A stretch of 64,000 nt of DNA from Pseudoflavonifractor sp. AF19-9AC (GTDB lineage: Bacteria > Bacillota > Clostridia > Oscillospirales > Oscillospiraceae). The position numbers were made by a program, and so were the translations under genes. Below, in pieces: positions 35,346 to 42,801 of the stretch. The notes beneath the pieces are model-generated. The model did not search any database and was not told the DNA's origin. It saw only the letters and a list, made by a program, of their open reading frames with translations. Every line of letters starts with the position of its first letter. The stretch's first letter is position 1. The stretch spans positions 214,034 through 278,033 of the forward strand of contig NZ_QUGI01000002.1 in the NCBI RefSeq assembly GCF_003478995.1, given 5' to 3'.

Positions 35346-35384
35346 TGAATTACTTGTTGTAACACGAAAAGGAGGCATCTCAGC

Positions 35385-35567
35385 ATGTATCAAAAAATGT
35401 ATTACACCCTCTTCAACGCCATCACCACGGCCCTGGACCAACTGGAACGGGGCGTAGTCCCGGCGGCCATTCTCACCCTGAAAACCGCCCAGATGGACGC
35501 GGAAGACCTGTTTCTGGACGACGGAGAGGAACTCACCGAAACAGAAAACAAAGACGGCTACCCTTGA
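35385..35567 (+). CDS. 60-residue protein of an XRE module
   Basis: A 60-residue acidic protein, MYQKMYYTLFNAITTALDQL with a C-terminus rich in Asp/Glu. AAAGGAGG precedes the ATG and a strong promoter lies upstream. The sequence pattern (a helical hairpin: ALDQLERGVVPAAILTLKTAQMDAEDLFL) resembles small proteins often found beside XRE regulators in Oscillospiraceae, but no function is known to me. It is divergent from XRE gene 1 and runs towards the stop of XRE gene 2. Confidence 0.75.
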   Translation: MYQKMYYTLFNAITTALDQLERGVVPAAILTLKTAQMDAEDLFLDDGEELTETENKDGYP

Positions 35568-35588
35568 CCGGCAGCCGCCTTTTTTCTT

Positions 35589-35915
35589 CTATCCACGCTC
35601 TGAAACCCAGGAAAGGAAGGAATCCGCCAGCGCCAACTGCTCCCGGCTCATCCCCCGCAGCTTTTCCGCCACGTTTTTCCACTCCTCCGGCTCCTCCCGC
35701 CGGACCGTTCCGGCCAACAGCTCATCCGGAGTGACGTCCAGGGCCTGGCAAATCCGCACAAAGACCTCCAGGCTTGGGATGGACTTGGCCCGCTCAATGT
35801 TGGAGAGATAATTGCTGTTGATATCGCACCGCTCGCACACCTGCACCTGCTTGAGCCCCAGTGCCTTTCTCCGCGCCGCGATCCGCTGTCCGATGGTTCC
35901 ATAGTCCAAGGCCAT
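35589..35915 (-). CDS. XRE-family regulator 2
   Basis: A 108-residue paralogue of the regulator at 34907, same length and layout: MALDYGTIGQRIAARRKALGLKQVQVCERCDINSNYLSNIERAKSIPSLEVFVRICQALDVTPDELL plus the tail EEWKNVAEKLRGMSREQLALADSFLSWVSER. The recognition helix differs (CDINSNYLSNIE against ADMAYKYLSSVE), so it should read a different operator. It too is divergent from a small protein gene. Overlaps are absent; it ends 22 bases from the preceding small gene. Confidence 0.88.
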   Translation of the reverse strand: MALDYGTIGQRIAARRKALGLKQVQVCERCDINSNYLSNIERAKSIPSLEVFVRICQALDVTPDELLAGTVRREEPEEWKNVAEKLRGMSREQLALADSFLSWVSERG

Positions 35916-35998
35916 GTCATCACCTCATTTTCTTCCCTGTGTCCCTATTTTAGTGGTGTACCCCTCTCGTAAAAATAATCTATAAGTTGTTTTTACAC

Positions 35999-36027
35999 TT
36001 GACATAGTATTTTTTGAGCATTATAGT
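35999..36027 (+). promoter_or_regulatory. Promoter and operator-like repeat of the second module
   Basis: TTGACA and TATAGT with a 17-base spacer. TACACTT (35994-36000) and AAGTGTA (36043-36049) form an inverted repeat that brackets the promoter, a plausible XRE 2 operator. Confidence 0.7.
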
Positions 36028-36065
36028 TGATTTATAACTTTAAAGTGTAGTTTTAGGGGGTATCT

Positions 36066-36365
36066 ATGGACACAAATTCTCCCCATCTGTTGGAGCATCT
36101 GGCTCACCTGGCCGGGCTCACATATCTCTCTGATCTGCGCTGGGCGGCCCCTGCATCTTTCACTCTGTACAAGGCCCTTGCGAACACCCCGGCCGCAGCC
36201 TTTTCTCTCCGGCAGTGGCAGGAGGCTCTGGCCTATCTGACGGGCGAGCCGCGCGCTCCGGCCAGCGCTGATTTGTGCCGGCAGCGCCTTCTGGAGCACT
36301 TCTCCCAGACAAATTCCGGAAGAAACACCGGTACTTTCCCCCTTGACACCGGGAGCGGCGGGTGA
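36066..36365 (+). CDS. 99-residue protein of the second XRE module
   Basis: A 99-residue, mostly helical soluble protein (MDTNSPHLLEHLAHLAGLTYL...). It has no similarity by eye to the 60-residue protein of the first module and no family I know. GGGGG stands five bases before the ATG and a strong promoter precedes it. The thrS promoter begins inside its last 23 bases. Its position, divergent from a regulator, is the main clue: a regulated accessory factor. Confidence 0.65.
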   Translation: MDTNSPHLLEHLAHLAGLTYLSDLRWAAPASFTLYKALANTPAAAFSLRQWQEALAYLTGEPRAPASADLCRQRLLEHFSQTNSGRNTGTFPLDTGSGG

Positions 36366-36371
36366 TATAGT
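36343..36371 (+). promoter_or_regulatory. Promoter of the thrS leader
   Basis: TTGACA (36343-36348), 17-base spacer, TATAGT (36366-36371). It overlaps the end of the 99-residue protein gene and sits just before the T-box Stem I. Confidence 0.75.
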
Positions 36372-36489
36372 GTCTGCGTAAAATGGCGCAGACGGAGAAG
36401 AGGCCGCGTCTGCCGCGCTCAGAGAGGGGCATGTTTGGTGCGATTGCCCCGCGCAGGTATGCGGCCGGTACCACTCCTGAGCCGCTGGC

Positions 36490-36522
36490 GAATGCAGAAT
36501 GCAGAATGCAGAATGCAGAATG
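36490..36522 (+). repeat. Heptanucleotide tandem repeat AATGCAG
   Basis: Four full copies of AATGCAG plus a partial fifth, directly after T-box Stem I. A slippage-prone tract whose length should vary between strains. Confidence 0.85.
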
Positions 36523-36603
36523 GGTCCTCCCCTCTGCCCTGTGCTCTCGTTCGGCAGAAAGCTGGGCCGGGCCCTCCCGTTACAGAGGTCACAAAGCGGC
36601 AAG

Positions 36604-36727
36604 TGATCACGTTTCGCCTGCTCGCGACGCGCGGCTTCCCTCCAACTCGGGCTGGTGTCCGGGCCCTGCGGCCCTCCCCTCGCCCTCGTTCCGGTCCATC
36701 CGCGCTGCTCGCGACGGCTCAAACGCC
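36604..36727 (+). repeat. Structured intergenic repeat, family 1, copy 1
   Basis: Its two ends (TTTCGCCTGCTCGCGACG... and ...TCCGGTCCATCCGCGCTGCTC) match, inverted, the ends of 45569-45698; the middles differ. GCGCGG (36629-36634) pairs with CCGCGC (36700-36705), and the other copy has GCACGG with CCGTGC. It sits inside the thrS leader. Confidence 0.8.
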
Positions 36728-36904
36728 TCTTGCAAGCAGGGTGGAACCGTGGAGCATCAGAGCGCGGAAAATAGACACGCAGGGAAGCTTGGAGCAAAGC
36801 GAGGGCGCGAAACCAAGGCCGCCGCAGGCGGGCTGTTTCAAGTCCGAGTCGGAGCGAAAGCGACCCGGCCGCGTGTCCAATTTGCAGCGTGACTAGGATA
36901 CGAT

Positions 36905-36944
36905 GCCTCACCCCTGACACACCATCAGGGGTGAGGCGTTTTTT
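36905..36944 (+). terminator. T-box terminator
   Basis: GCCTCACCCCTGA and TCAGGGGTGAGGC form a perfect 13-bp stem around CACACCA, then GTTTTTT. Its 5' arm also holds the antiterminator partner. Confidence 0.92.
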
Positions 36945-37009
36945 CTTGCCCCTCAGAACACGTGGGCGGCTCTCTGCCGCCCCCACGGACGGTTAAGGAG
37001 GTATATATC

Positions 37010-38809
37010 ATGTCCGAAGAAGTGAAAAACGAGTTTACCTTTGAAAATCCCGAGTACCGCAAGACCTATTGGCACACCTGCTCCCACGTCCTGGCTCAGG
37101 CCATGAAGCGTCTGCACCCCGAGGTGAAGCTGGCCATCGGTCCCGCCATTGAAAATGGCTTCTACTACGACTTTGACACCCCCCGCCCCTTCACCCCCGA
37201 GGACCTGGAGGCCCTGGAGGCGGAGATGCGGAAGATCTGCAAGGAGAAGCTGAAGCTGGAGCGCTTTGAGCTGCCCCGGGCCGAGGCCCTGAAGCTGATG
37301 GAGGAGAAGGAGGAGCCCTACAAGGTGGAGCTCATCAACGACCTGCCCGAGGACGCGGTCATCTCCTTCTACAAGCAGGGCGAGTTCACCGACCTGTGCG
37401 CCGGCCCCCACCTGGACTCCACCGGCCGCATCAAGGGCAACGCCGTCAAGCTCACCAGCGCCACCGGCGCCTACTGGCGGGGCGACTCCAGCCGCAAGAT
37501 GCTCCAGCGCATCTACGGCGTGGCCTTCCCCAAGAAGGATGAGCTGGACGAGTACCTGGCCAAGCAGGCCGAGGCTCTGAAGCGGGACCACAACAAGCTG
37601 GGCCGCGAGCTGGAGTACTTCACCACCGTGGACGTCATCGGCCAGGGCCTGCCCGTGCTGCTGCCCAAGGGTGCCCGTGTGGTGCAGCTGATGCAGCGCT
37701 GGATTGAGGACACCGAGCAGAAGCGGGGCTACCTGCTGACCAAGACCCCCCTCATGGCCAAGCGGGACCTCTACAAGATCTCCGGCCACTGGGACCACTA
37801 CCTGGACGGCATGTTCATCCTGGGCGACCCCTATGACGAGACCAAGGAGTGCTTCGCCCTGCGCCCCATGACCTGCCCCTTCCAGTATCAGGTCTTCCTG
37901 AACCGCCAGCGCTCCTACCGCGACCTGCCCATGCGCCTGGGTGAGACCTCCACCCTGTTCCGCAACGAGGACTCCGGCGAGATGCACGGCCTCATCCGTG
38001 TCCGCCAGTTCACCATCTCCGAGGGCCACCTCATCCTCCGCCCCGACCAGCTGGAGGAGGAGTTCAAGGGCTGCCTGGACCTGGCCAAGTACTGTCTTGG
38101 CACCCTGGGCCTGCTGGACAAGTGCACCTTCCGCTTCTCCCAGTGGGATCCCGCCAACCCCAACAACAAGTACGAGGGTACCGCCGAGCAGTGGGAGCAC
38201 GCCCAGAGCGTCATGGCCCAGATTCTGAAGGACCTGGACGTGGAGTACACCATCGGCATCGACGAGGCCGCCTTCTACGGCCCCAAGCTGGACATCCAGT
38301 ACAAGAACGTCTACGGCAAGGAGGACACCCTGGTCACCATCCAGATCGACATGCTCCTGGCCGAGAAGTTCGGCATGTACTACATTGACGAGAACGGCGA
38401 GAAGAAGCTGCCCTATATTATCCACCGCACCTCCATGGGCTGCTACGAGCGCACCCTGGCCTACCTCATCGAGGAGTACGCCGGCGCTCTGCCCACCTGG
38501 CTGGCCCCCGAGCAGGTCCGCTTCCTCCCCGTCACCGACCGCGCCGCCGACTACTGCGCCGACCTGGCCCGCAAACTCTCCGACCAGGGCTACCGGGTTG
38601 AGGTGGACTACCGCAACGAGAAGATCGGCAAGAAGATCCGCGAGGCCCAGCTGGACAAGGTCCCCTATATGCTGGTCATCGGTGACCGGGATATGGAGAA
38701 CGGCACCGTCTCCCCCCGCCACCGCGCCGACGGCGACCTGGGCGCCATGTCCTTCGAGGAGTTTGCCGCCCTGCTCAAGGACGTGGTGGACTCCAAGGCC
38801 AAGAAGTAA
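37010..38809 (+). CDS. thrS: Threonyl-tRNA synthetase without TGS domain
   Basis: A 599-residue class II aminoacyl-tRNA synthetase charging tRNA-Thr. It starts directly at the second additional (editing) domain region (YWHTCSHVLAQAMKRLHPEVKLAIGP, CAGPHLDSTG, TGAYWRGDS), so the N-terminal TGS domain (about 60 residues) of the usual 635-645-residue enzyme is missing. Catalytic zinc ligands are present in TCPF (Cys), SEGHL (His) and YIIHRTSMG (His); motif 2 is FRNEDSGEMHGLIRVRQF; the C-terminal anticodon domain (PTWLAPEQVRFLPV...) is intact. ATG 37010 follows AAGGAGG; no in-frame TGS sequence lies upstream because the T-box terminator ends at 36944. Controlled by the Thr T-box. Confidence 0.95.
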   Translation: MSEEVKNEFTFENPEYRKTYWHTCSHVLAQAMKRLHPEVKLAIGPAIENGFYYDFDTPRPFTPEDLEALEAEMRKICKEKLKLERFELPRAEALKLMEEKEEPYKVELINDLPEDAVISFYKQGEFTDLCAGPHLDSTGRIKGNAVKLTSATGAYWRGDSSRKMLQRIYGVAFPKKDELDEYLAKQAEALKRDHNKLGRELEYFTTVDVIGQGLPVLLPKGARVVQLMQRWIEDTEQKRGYLLTKTPLMAKRDLYKISGHWDHYLDGMFILGDPYDETKECFALRPMTCPFQYQVFLNRQRSYRDLPMRLGETSTLFRNEDSGEMHGLIRVRQFTISEGHLILRPDQLEEEFKGCLDLAKYCLGTLGLLDKCTFRFSQWDPANPNNKYEGTAEQWEHAQSVMAQILKDLDVEYTIGIDEAAFYGPKLDIQYKNVYGKEDTLVTIQIDMLLAEKFGMYYIDENGEKKLPYIIHRTSMGCYERTLAYLIEEYAGALPTWLAPEQVRFLPVTDRAADYCADLARKLSDQGYRVEVDYRNEKIGKKIREAQLDKVPYMLVIGDRDMENGTVSPRHRADGDLGAMSFEEFAALLKDVVDSKAKK

Positions 38810-38828
38810 TTCCCCTTTATTTGTGCAT

Positions 38829-38869
38829 AACCGGTCCGTCTCAGGGAACGCTGAGACGGACCGGTTTTT
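38829..38869 (+). terminator. thrS terminator
   Basis: AACCGGTCCGTCTCAG and CTGAGACGGACCGGTT form a 16-bp perfect stem with a six-base loop, then TTTT. Confidence 0.92.
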
Positions 38870-39230
38870 AGCGTGTCGAGGGACCTCGACACGCTTCAAA
38901 AAACGCAGGCGTTTTTTGAGCAGCTGCAGCCCGCTGCAGCGCACTCGCTTTGCTCGCACGTTTGCGGGCTGAGAAGTGTTTTTTTCGACGCACATGTCGC
39001 CGAAAAAACAAATTTCAATTTATTTCGCCGCCCGCTGGCGGCGAAACTCTGCCGAGGGCTTTCTCCGCTGCAAGCCCGCTGCATGTTTCCTGTTTTGTCC
39101 CTAAAAAATAAATAAGAATTATTCTCATTTTCTTCTGGACTTCTGCCCAAACCTGTGCTATGCTTCAAACAGAAGAAAGCACACCATTCCGCCGCCCTTC
39201 GGGGCCGCTGTTTTGAGGAGGAACTCCGCC
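38870..39230. other. Hairpin cluster upstream of the rubredoxin gene
   Basis: About 360 bases without a gene. Stems in order: AGCGTGTCGAG/CTCGACACGCT (38869-38895), CAAAAAACGC/GCGTTTTTTG (38898-38919), GCAGC...GCTGC around 38920-38940, and GCCGCC/GGCGGC near 39028. An AT-rich block with AATAAATAAGAATTATTCTC at 39105-39125 precedes TGTGCTATGCT (39151), a possible -10 for the gene at 39231. Confidence 0.5.
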
Positions 39231-39851
39231 ATGAAAAATCCCAAGGCTATGTATGCCCTGAGCTATGGCCTGTTTGTGCTCTCCGCCCGCCAGGGGGAGA
39301 AGGACAACGGCTGCATCATCAACACCGCCATGCAGGTCACCACCGAGCCCAACCGCATCATCATCACCGTCAACAAGAGCAACTATACCCATGATATGGT
39401 ACTGGCCACCGGCCGCTTCACCCTGTCCGTCCTGTCCGAGAAGGCGGAGTTTTCCACCTTCCAGCGCTTCGGCTTCCAGTCGGGCCGGGATGTGGACAAG
39501 TTTGCCGGCTTTGAGGCTGACGCCGTCCGGGGCGACAACGGCATTCTCCGGGTGACCAAGGGCGTCTGCGCCTGGCTCAGCGCCAAGGTGGTCTCCACCA
39601 TCGACCTGGGCACCCACACTCTGTTCCTGGCCGATGTGGAGGACGGGGACGTGCTGAACTCCGATCCCGCCGCCACCTACACCTACTATCAGGCCAACAT
39701 CAAGCCCAAGCCCCAGGCCGCCGCTCCCTCGGAGAAGAAGCGCTGGGTGTGCGTGGTGTGCGGCTATGTGTATGAGGGCGATTTCCTCCCCGAGGACTTC
39801 ATCTGCCCCTGGTGCAAGCACCCCGCCTCGGACTTTGAGCCCCTGCCTTGA
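39231..39851 (+). CDS. Flavin reductase-rubredoxin fusion (high-molecular-weight rubredoxin)
   Basis: A 206-residue cytosolic redox protein. Residues 1-155 are a flavin reductase-like FMN-binding domain (SYGLFVLSARQGEKDNGCIINTAMQVTTEPNRIIITVNKSNYTHDM); residues 165-206 are a rubredoxin domain with the iron-binding CVVCGYVYEG and CPWCKHP. Such Hrb-type proteins pass electrons from NAD(P)H to flavodiiron proteins to remove oxygen or NO in anaerobes. No flavodiiron gene is next to it. GAGGAGGAACTCC precedes the ATG; a terminator follows. Confidence 0.92.
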   Translation: MKNPKAMYALSYGLFVLSARQGEKDNGCIINTAMQVTTEPNRIIITVNKSNYTHDMVLATGRFTLSVLSEKAEFSTFQRFGFQSGRDVDKFAGFEADAVRGDNGILRVTKGVCAWLSAKVVSTIDLGTHTLFLADVEDGDVLNSDPAATYTYYQANIKPKPQAAAPSEKKRWVCVVCGYVYEGDFLPEDFICPWCKHPASDFEPLP

Positions 39852-39865
39852 TAAAACCTCTGTTT

Positions 39866-39900
39866 TTCCGCCGGAAGCCTCTTTCCGGCGGAATTTTTTT
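39866..39900 (+). terminator. Intrinsic terminator
   Basis: TTCCGCCGGAA and TTCCGGCGGAA around GCCTCT, then TTTTTTT. Confidence 0.92.
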
Positions 39901-39964
39901 GCTCTATTTGCGCAACCAAATGCCCCGCCCTGCGTCTAAAGAATTAGAAAGGAGGCCTGCGGCC

Positions 39965-40378
39965 ATGGGAAAACGAATTGTGGTGATTTTGGCGGGACTG
40001 GCTCTTGCGGCGGGGCTGCTGATCTGGTACGCTTTTTTCCGGGGGAACCGGCCCTTTGCTGGTCTGGAGGCGGGCGACCTCCGGGCCGCCTCGGTCCGCT
40101 TGTCGCCCCCTGATGTGACATTCACTCTGACCGAGGCGGAGCGGGAGGAGCTGGCAGGCCTTCTGCAAAAGGTGGTCACCCGCCGCCGGGACGACAGCTG
40201 GCGGGAGTACGCCGGCCAGGGGGTGACCTACTCCCTGACCCTCCGGGACGGCACCACCCGCACGGTGATGGCTTTCAGCCCCTTCCTGGTGGTGGACGGG
40301 GTGGGCTATCGGACGGAGCACGCCCCCTGTGAGGCTCTGAACCGGTTTGGAAACCGAATTTTGTCGGAACGCGGATAG
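39965..40378 (+). CDS. Small membrane-anchored protein, unknown
   Basis: A 137-residue protein with an N-terminal membrane anchor (MGKRIVVILAGLALAAGLLIWYAFF) and a small extracellular alpha/beta domain (RAASVRLSPPDVTFTLTEAEREELAGLLQKVV, YSLTLRDGTTRTVMAFSPFLVVDGVGYR). No family name is certain; such domains are common beside extracytoplasmic sigma/anti-sigma genes. GAAAGGAGG precedes the ATG at 39965; the stop is TAG. The sigma factor gene starts 17 bases later, so this is probably the first gene of a three-gene signalling unit. Confidence 0.72.
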   Translation: MGKRIVVILAGLALAAGLLIWYAFFRGNRPFAGLEAGDLRAASVRLSPPDVTFTLTEAEREELAGLLQKVVTRRRDDSWREYAGQGVTYSLTLRDGTTRTVMAFSPFLVVDGVGYRTEHAPCEALNRFGNRILSERG

Positions 40379-40394
40379 GGAGAGGAGGTCCCCT

Positions 40395-40955
40395 GTGGAA
40401 GACAGCATGATTGTGGAGCTGTACTGGGCCCGCTCGGAGCAGGCCATCGAGGAGAGCGACCGGAAATACGGCCGCTACTGCCTGTCCATCGCCCGGAGCA
40501 TTGTGGAGCTGGAGGAGGATGCGGAGGAGTGCGTCAACGACACCTGGCTGCGCTCCTGGAACGCCATGCCGCCCCAGCGTCCGGGGGTGCTCTCCGCCTT
40601 TTTCGGCAAAATCACCCGGAACCTCTCCCTGGACCGCTGGCGGAAAAACCGGGCGGCCAAGCGGGGCGGCAGCCAGGTGGAGGTGGCCCTGCTGGAGCTG
40701 GAGGACTGCCTGCCCGACCGGAACACCCCGGAGCGGCATCTGGAGGCAGCGGAGACCGCCCGGGTGATCTCTGACTTTCTGAGAACGCAGCCGGAGCTGG
40801 ACCGGACCTTATTTGTGCGGCGGTATTTTCATCTGGAGTCCCTGGCGGCTCTGGAGGCCCGCTTCGGCCTCACTGAGGGCCAGGTGAAGTCCCGGCTCCA
40901 CCGCACCCGCAAACGGCTAAGGCACATTCTGGAGGAGGAGGGAGCCGGCCTATGA
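40395..40955 (+). CDS. Extracytoplasmic-function-type sigma factor
   Basis: A 186-residue RNA polymerase sigma-70-family protein with region 2 (YGRYCLSIARSIVELEEDAEECVNDTWLRSWNAMPPQRPGVLSAFFGKITRNLSLDRWRKNR) and region 4 (LDRTLFVRRYFHLESLAALEARFGLTEGQVKSRLHRTRKRLRHILEEEG). No region 1.1 or 3. Its partner is the overlapping downstream membrane protein. The start is GTG at 40395 with GAGGAGGT seven bases upstream; the frame continues into the previous gene. Regulon not visible. Confidence 0.9.
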   Translation: MEDSMIVELYWARSEQAIEESDRKYGRYCLSIARSIVELEEDAEECVNDTWLRSWNAMPPQRPGVLSAFFGKITRNLSLDRWRKNRAAKRGGSQVEVALLELEDCLPDRNTPERHLEAAETARVISDFLRTQPELDRTLFVRRYFHLESLAALEARFGLTEGQVKSRLHRTRKRLRHILEEEGAGL

Positions 40956-41479
40956 CATCGGAGCATTTACTGGAGGCCATGGGCCTTCTGGATGACGACC
41001 TGATCGTCCAGGCGGAGCAGGCCCCCGCCCGGAAGCCTGTCCCCTGGCAGCGGTGGCTGGGGCTGTGCGCCTGTCTGGCCCTGGTGCTCCTTGTAGGCCG
41101 GGGTGTGGTGCAGAACTGGAGCGGCATCAACTCCTCCAACGGGGCAGGGGCCAGTACCTCCGCCGGGGGAGGTGCACCCTCCGGCGATGTGGGGAGTGCC
41201 GGCACCTCCTCAGGTTCCGTCTCCCTCCCGGACGGCTCGGTCTACATCCTGCTGGACAACCGGAGCTACCTCTCCACCGAGGAGACCGTCCCAGAGCTGC
41301 CTGACGGAGCGGAAGAGGTGGGCCTCCTGTCGGAGGCAGCGGAGGGCGCCTCCTCCCCCAGCACCAATGGGACCGCCTATGTGGGCTGCGCCCTCTATGC
41401 CGGGGCGGATGGATTGCTCTATGTCCAGTCGGACCAGGGGGACTATGAGGTCTTTGCCCTGGCGGAGCCCTCCTTCTAA
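40952..41479 (+). CDS. Putative anti-sigma membrane protein
   Basis: A 175-residue protein overlapping the sigma gene by ATGA. Layout: a short cytosolic domain (MTSEHLLEAMGLLDDDLIVQAEQ), one membrane segment (about 34-52), a Gly/Ser/Thr-rich stretch and an extracellular C-terminal domain. This layout and the coupling indicate an anti-sigma factor or sensor controlling the sigma factor, although no zinc-binding ZAS motif (HxxxCxxC) is present in the N-terminal part. Extracellular signal unknown. Confidence 0.72.
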   Translation: MTSEHLLEAMGLLDDDLIVQAEQAPARKPVPWQRWLGLCACLALVLLVGRGVVQNWSGINSSNGAGASTSAGGGAPSGDVGSAGTSSGSVSLPDGSVYILLDNRSYLSTEETVPELPDGAEEVGLLSEAAEGASSPSTNGTAYVGCALYAGADGLLYVQSDQGDYEVFALAEPSF

Positions 41480-41487
41480 TCCTTGTG

Positions 41488-41529
41488 AAAAAACATGGGC
41501 CCGCGCAGATGCGCGGGCCCATGTTTTTT
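41488..41529. terminator. Bidirectional terminator
   Basis: AAAAAACATGGGCCCGCGCA and its full complement, two-base loop, between convergent genes. Confidence 0.93.
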
Positions 41530-41535
41530 CGATCT

Positions 41536-42801
41536 TTATTTTTCCGTTTTTTCCTGGTCCTCCATGACCCGGACCTGAATTTCCATCACCCGGCGGTGCT
41601 CCACCTTGGTGACAGTGACGTCCAGTCCCTCGGCCTGGAAGTGGTCGCCCTCCTCGGGCACCCGGCCCACCTGCTCCATCACCCAGCCGGAGACGGTGGC
41701 GGCGTCGCACTCGCCCTTCACCTGGAACAGGTCGTACATGTCGTCCAGGTCGGCGGAGCAGGCGATGAGATAGCTGCCGTCCTCCTGCTTCTGGAAGGTC
41801 TCAATGACCTCGTCGTGCTCATCCCAGATTTCGCCCACCAGCTCCTCCAGGATGTCCTCCAGAGTGGCAATGCCCTCGGTGCCGCCGTATTCGTCCACCA
41901 CCACGGCCATATGGGCCTTGTTCTTCTGCAGAATCCGCAGAAGCTCGGAGATCTTGGTGTTGCCGGTGGTGTAAAAGACAGGGGCCTTCAGGTTCTTCAC
42001 CATGGTCTCGCCCCGGTAGCGTGCGGCGTAGAAGTCCTTCTCGTGGATGACGCCCACGATGTTGTCGATGGTCTCGTGGTAGAGGGGGATGCGGGAGTAG
42101 CCGCTCTCCACAAACAGGGCGGCCACCTCCTCCATGGAGCTGTCCTCCTCAGCGGCCACCAGATCCACCCGGGGGGTGAGGATCTCGGAGACCTCCAAAT
42201 CGTTGAACTCGATAGCGTTGCGGATGAGGTCGCTCTCATGCTCGTCCAGACCGCCCTCGGTCTCAGCCTGGTCCACCATGCCCACCAGCTCCTCTTCGGT
42301 GATGCCGTCGCCGCCGCTGTTGCGGATGACCATGGACAAAAGCCGCTTCCACTGGCCGAACAGGAAGTTCAGGGGGGCCAGCACCAGCAGGAACAGCCGC
42401 AGCAGGGGAGTGGCAAACATGGCCCAGCTCTCGGGGTGCTCCTTGGCCAGGCTCTTGGGGGACACCTCGCCGAAGATGAGGATGACCACCGTCAGCACAA
42501 TGGCGGACACCGTGGGGCCCCGGAGGTCATCAATGAGCTTGATGAACAGCACCGCGCCGATGGTGGTGGCCACGTTGTTGACAATGTTGTTGCCGATGAG
42601 GATGGTGGACAGCAGCTTGTCATAGTCCTCCGCCAAAGCCAGGGTCCTGGCCGCCCGCCGGTCGCCGGCGTCCGCCTTGGTACGCAGGCGGATGCGGTTG
42701 AGGGAGGTAAAGGCCGTCTCGGTGGCGGAGAAATAGGCGGACATGGCCACCAGGAAGAGAAGTGCGACAATCATGCCTATACTGGCACTGTCAAGTTCCA
42801 T
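41536..42801 (-). CDS. CNNM/CorC-family membrane protein with CBS pair
   Basis: A 421-residue protein of the hemolysin C/CorB family: an N-terminal CNNM (DUF21) domain with four membrane segments ([61 protein letters not shown]), two CBS domains (about 205-330, [22 protein letters not shown] and [36 protein letters not shown]) and a C-terminal CorC_HlyC domain. These proteins take part in magnesium/cobalt homeostasis. The ribosome site is weak (AAGAAGAAAG). Despite the name, no evidence for haemolysis. Confidence 0.93.
   Translation of the reverse strand: MELDSASIGMIVALLFLVAMSAYFSATETAFTSLNRIRLRTKADAGDRRAARTLALAEDYDKLLSTILIGNNIVNNVATTIGAVLFIKLIDDLRGPTVSAIVLTVVILIFGEVSPKSLAKEHPESWAMFATPLLRLFLLVLAPLNFLFGQWKRLLSMVIRNSGGDGITEEELVGMVDQAETEGGLDEHESDLIRNAIEFNDLEVSEILTPRVDLVAAEEDSSMEEVAALFVESGYSRIPLYHETIDNIVGVIHEKDFYAARYRGETMVKNLKAPVFYTTGNTKISELLRILQKNKAHMAVVVDEYGGTEGIATLEDILEELVGEIWDEHDEVIETFQKQEDGSYLIACSADLDDMYDLFQVKGECDAATVSGWVMEQVGRVPEEGDHFQAEGLDVTVTKVEHRRVMEIQVRVMEDQEKTEK

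Larger units (their letters stand above)
36378..36944 (+). promoter_or_regulatory. Threonine T-box leader of thrS
   Basis: Stem I spans about 36383-36490 with the AG-bulge-type CGCTCAGAGAGG, stems GGCCGC/GCGGCC and GGGGCA/TGCCCC, and the specifier context GGT ACC ACTCC; ACC at 36470-36472 is a Thr codon. The T-box AGGGTGGAACCGTGG is at 36738. Antiterminator pairing is CAGGG (36737-36741) with CCCTG (36912-36916) and GTG (36749-36751) with CAC (36909-36911), with the usual TGGAACC bulge. The competing terminator is at 36905-36944. Uncharged tRNA-Thr should raise thrS transcription. The antiterminator loop is about 157 bases, far longer than normal, and a repeat element lies between Stem I and the T-box. 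Confidence 0.88.

Noticed and set aside
36383-36892. Open frames across the thrS leader (e.g. 169 and 153 codons)
   Set aside because: They coincide with T-box Stem I, the 7-base repeat and a repeat element; no ribosome sites and no family features.
36953-38995. 680-codon minus-strand frame opposite thrS
   Set aside because: Thr-RS motifs on the plus strand are unmistakable; the opposite frame is Val/Leu/Gly-rich noise and starts in a terminator.
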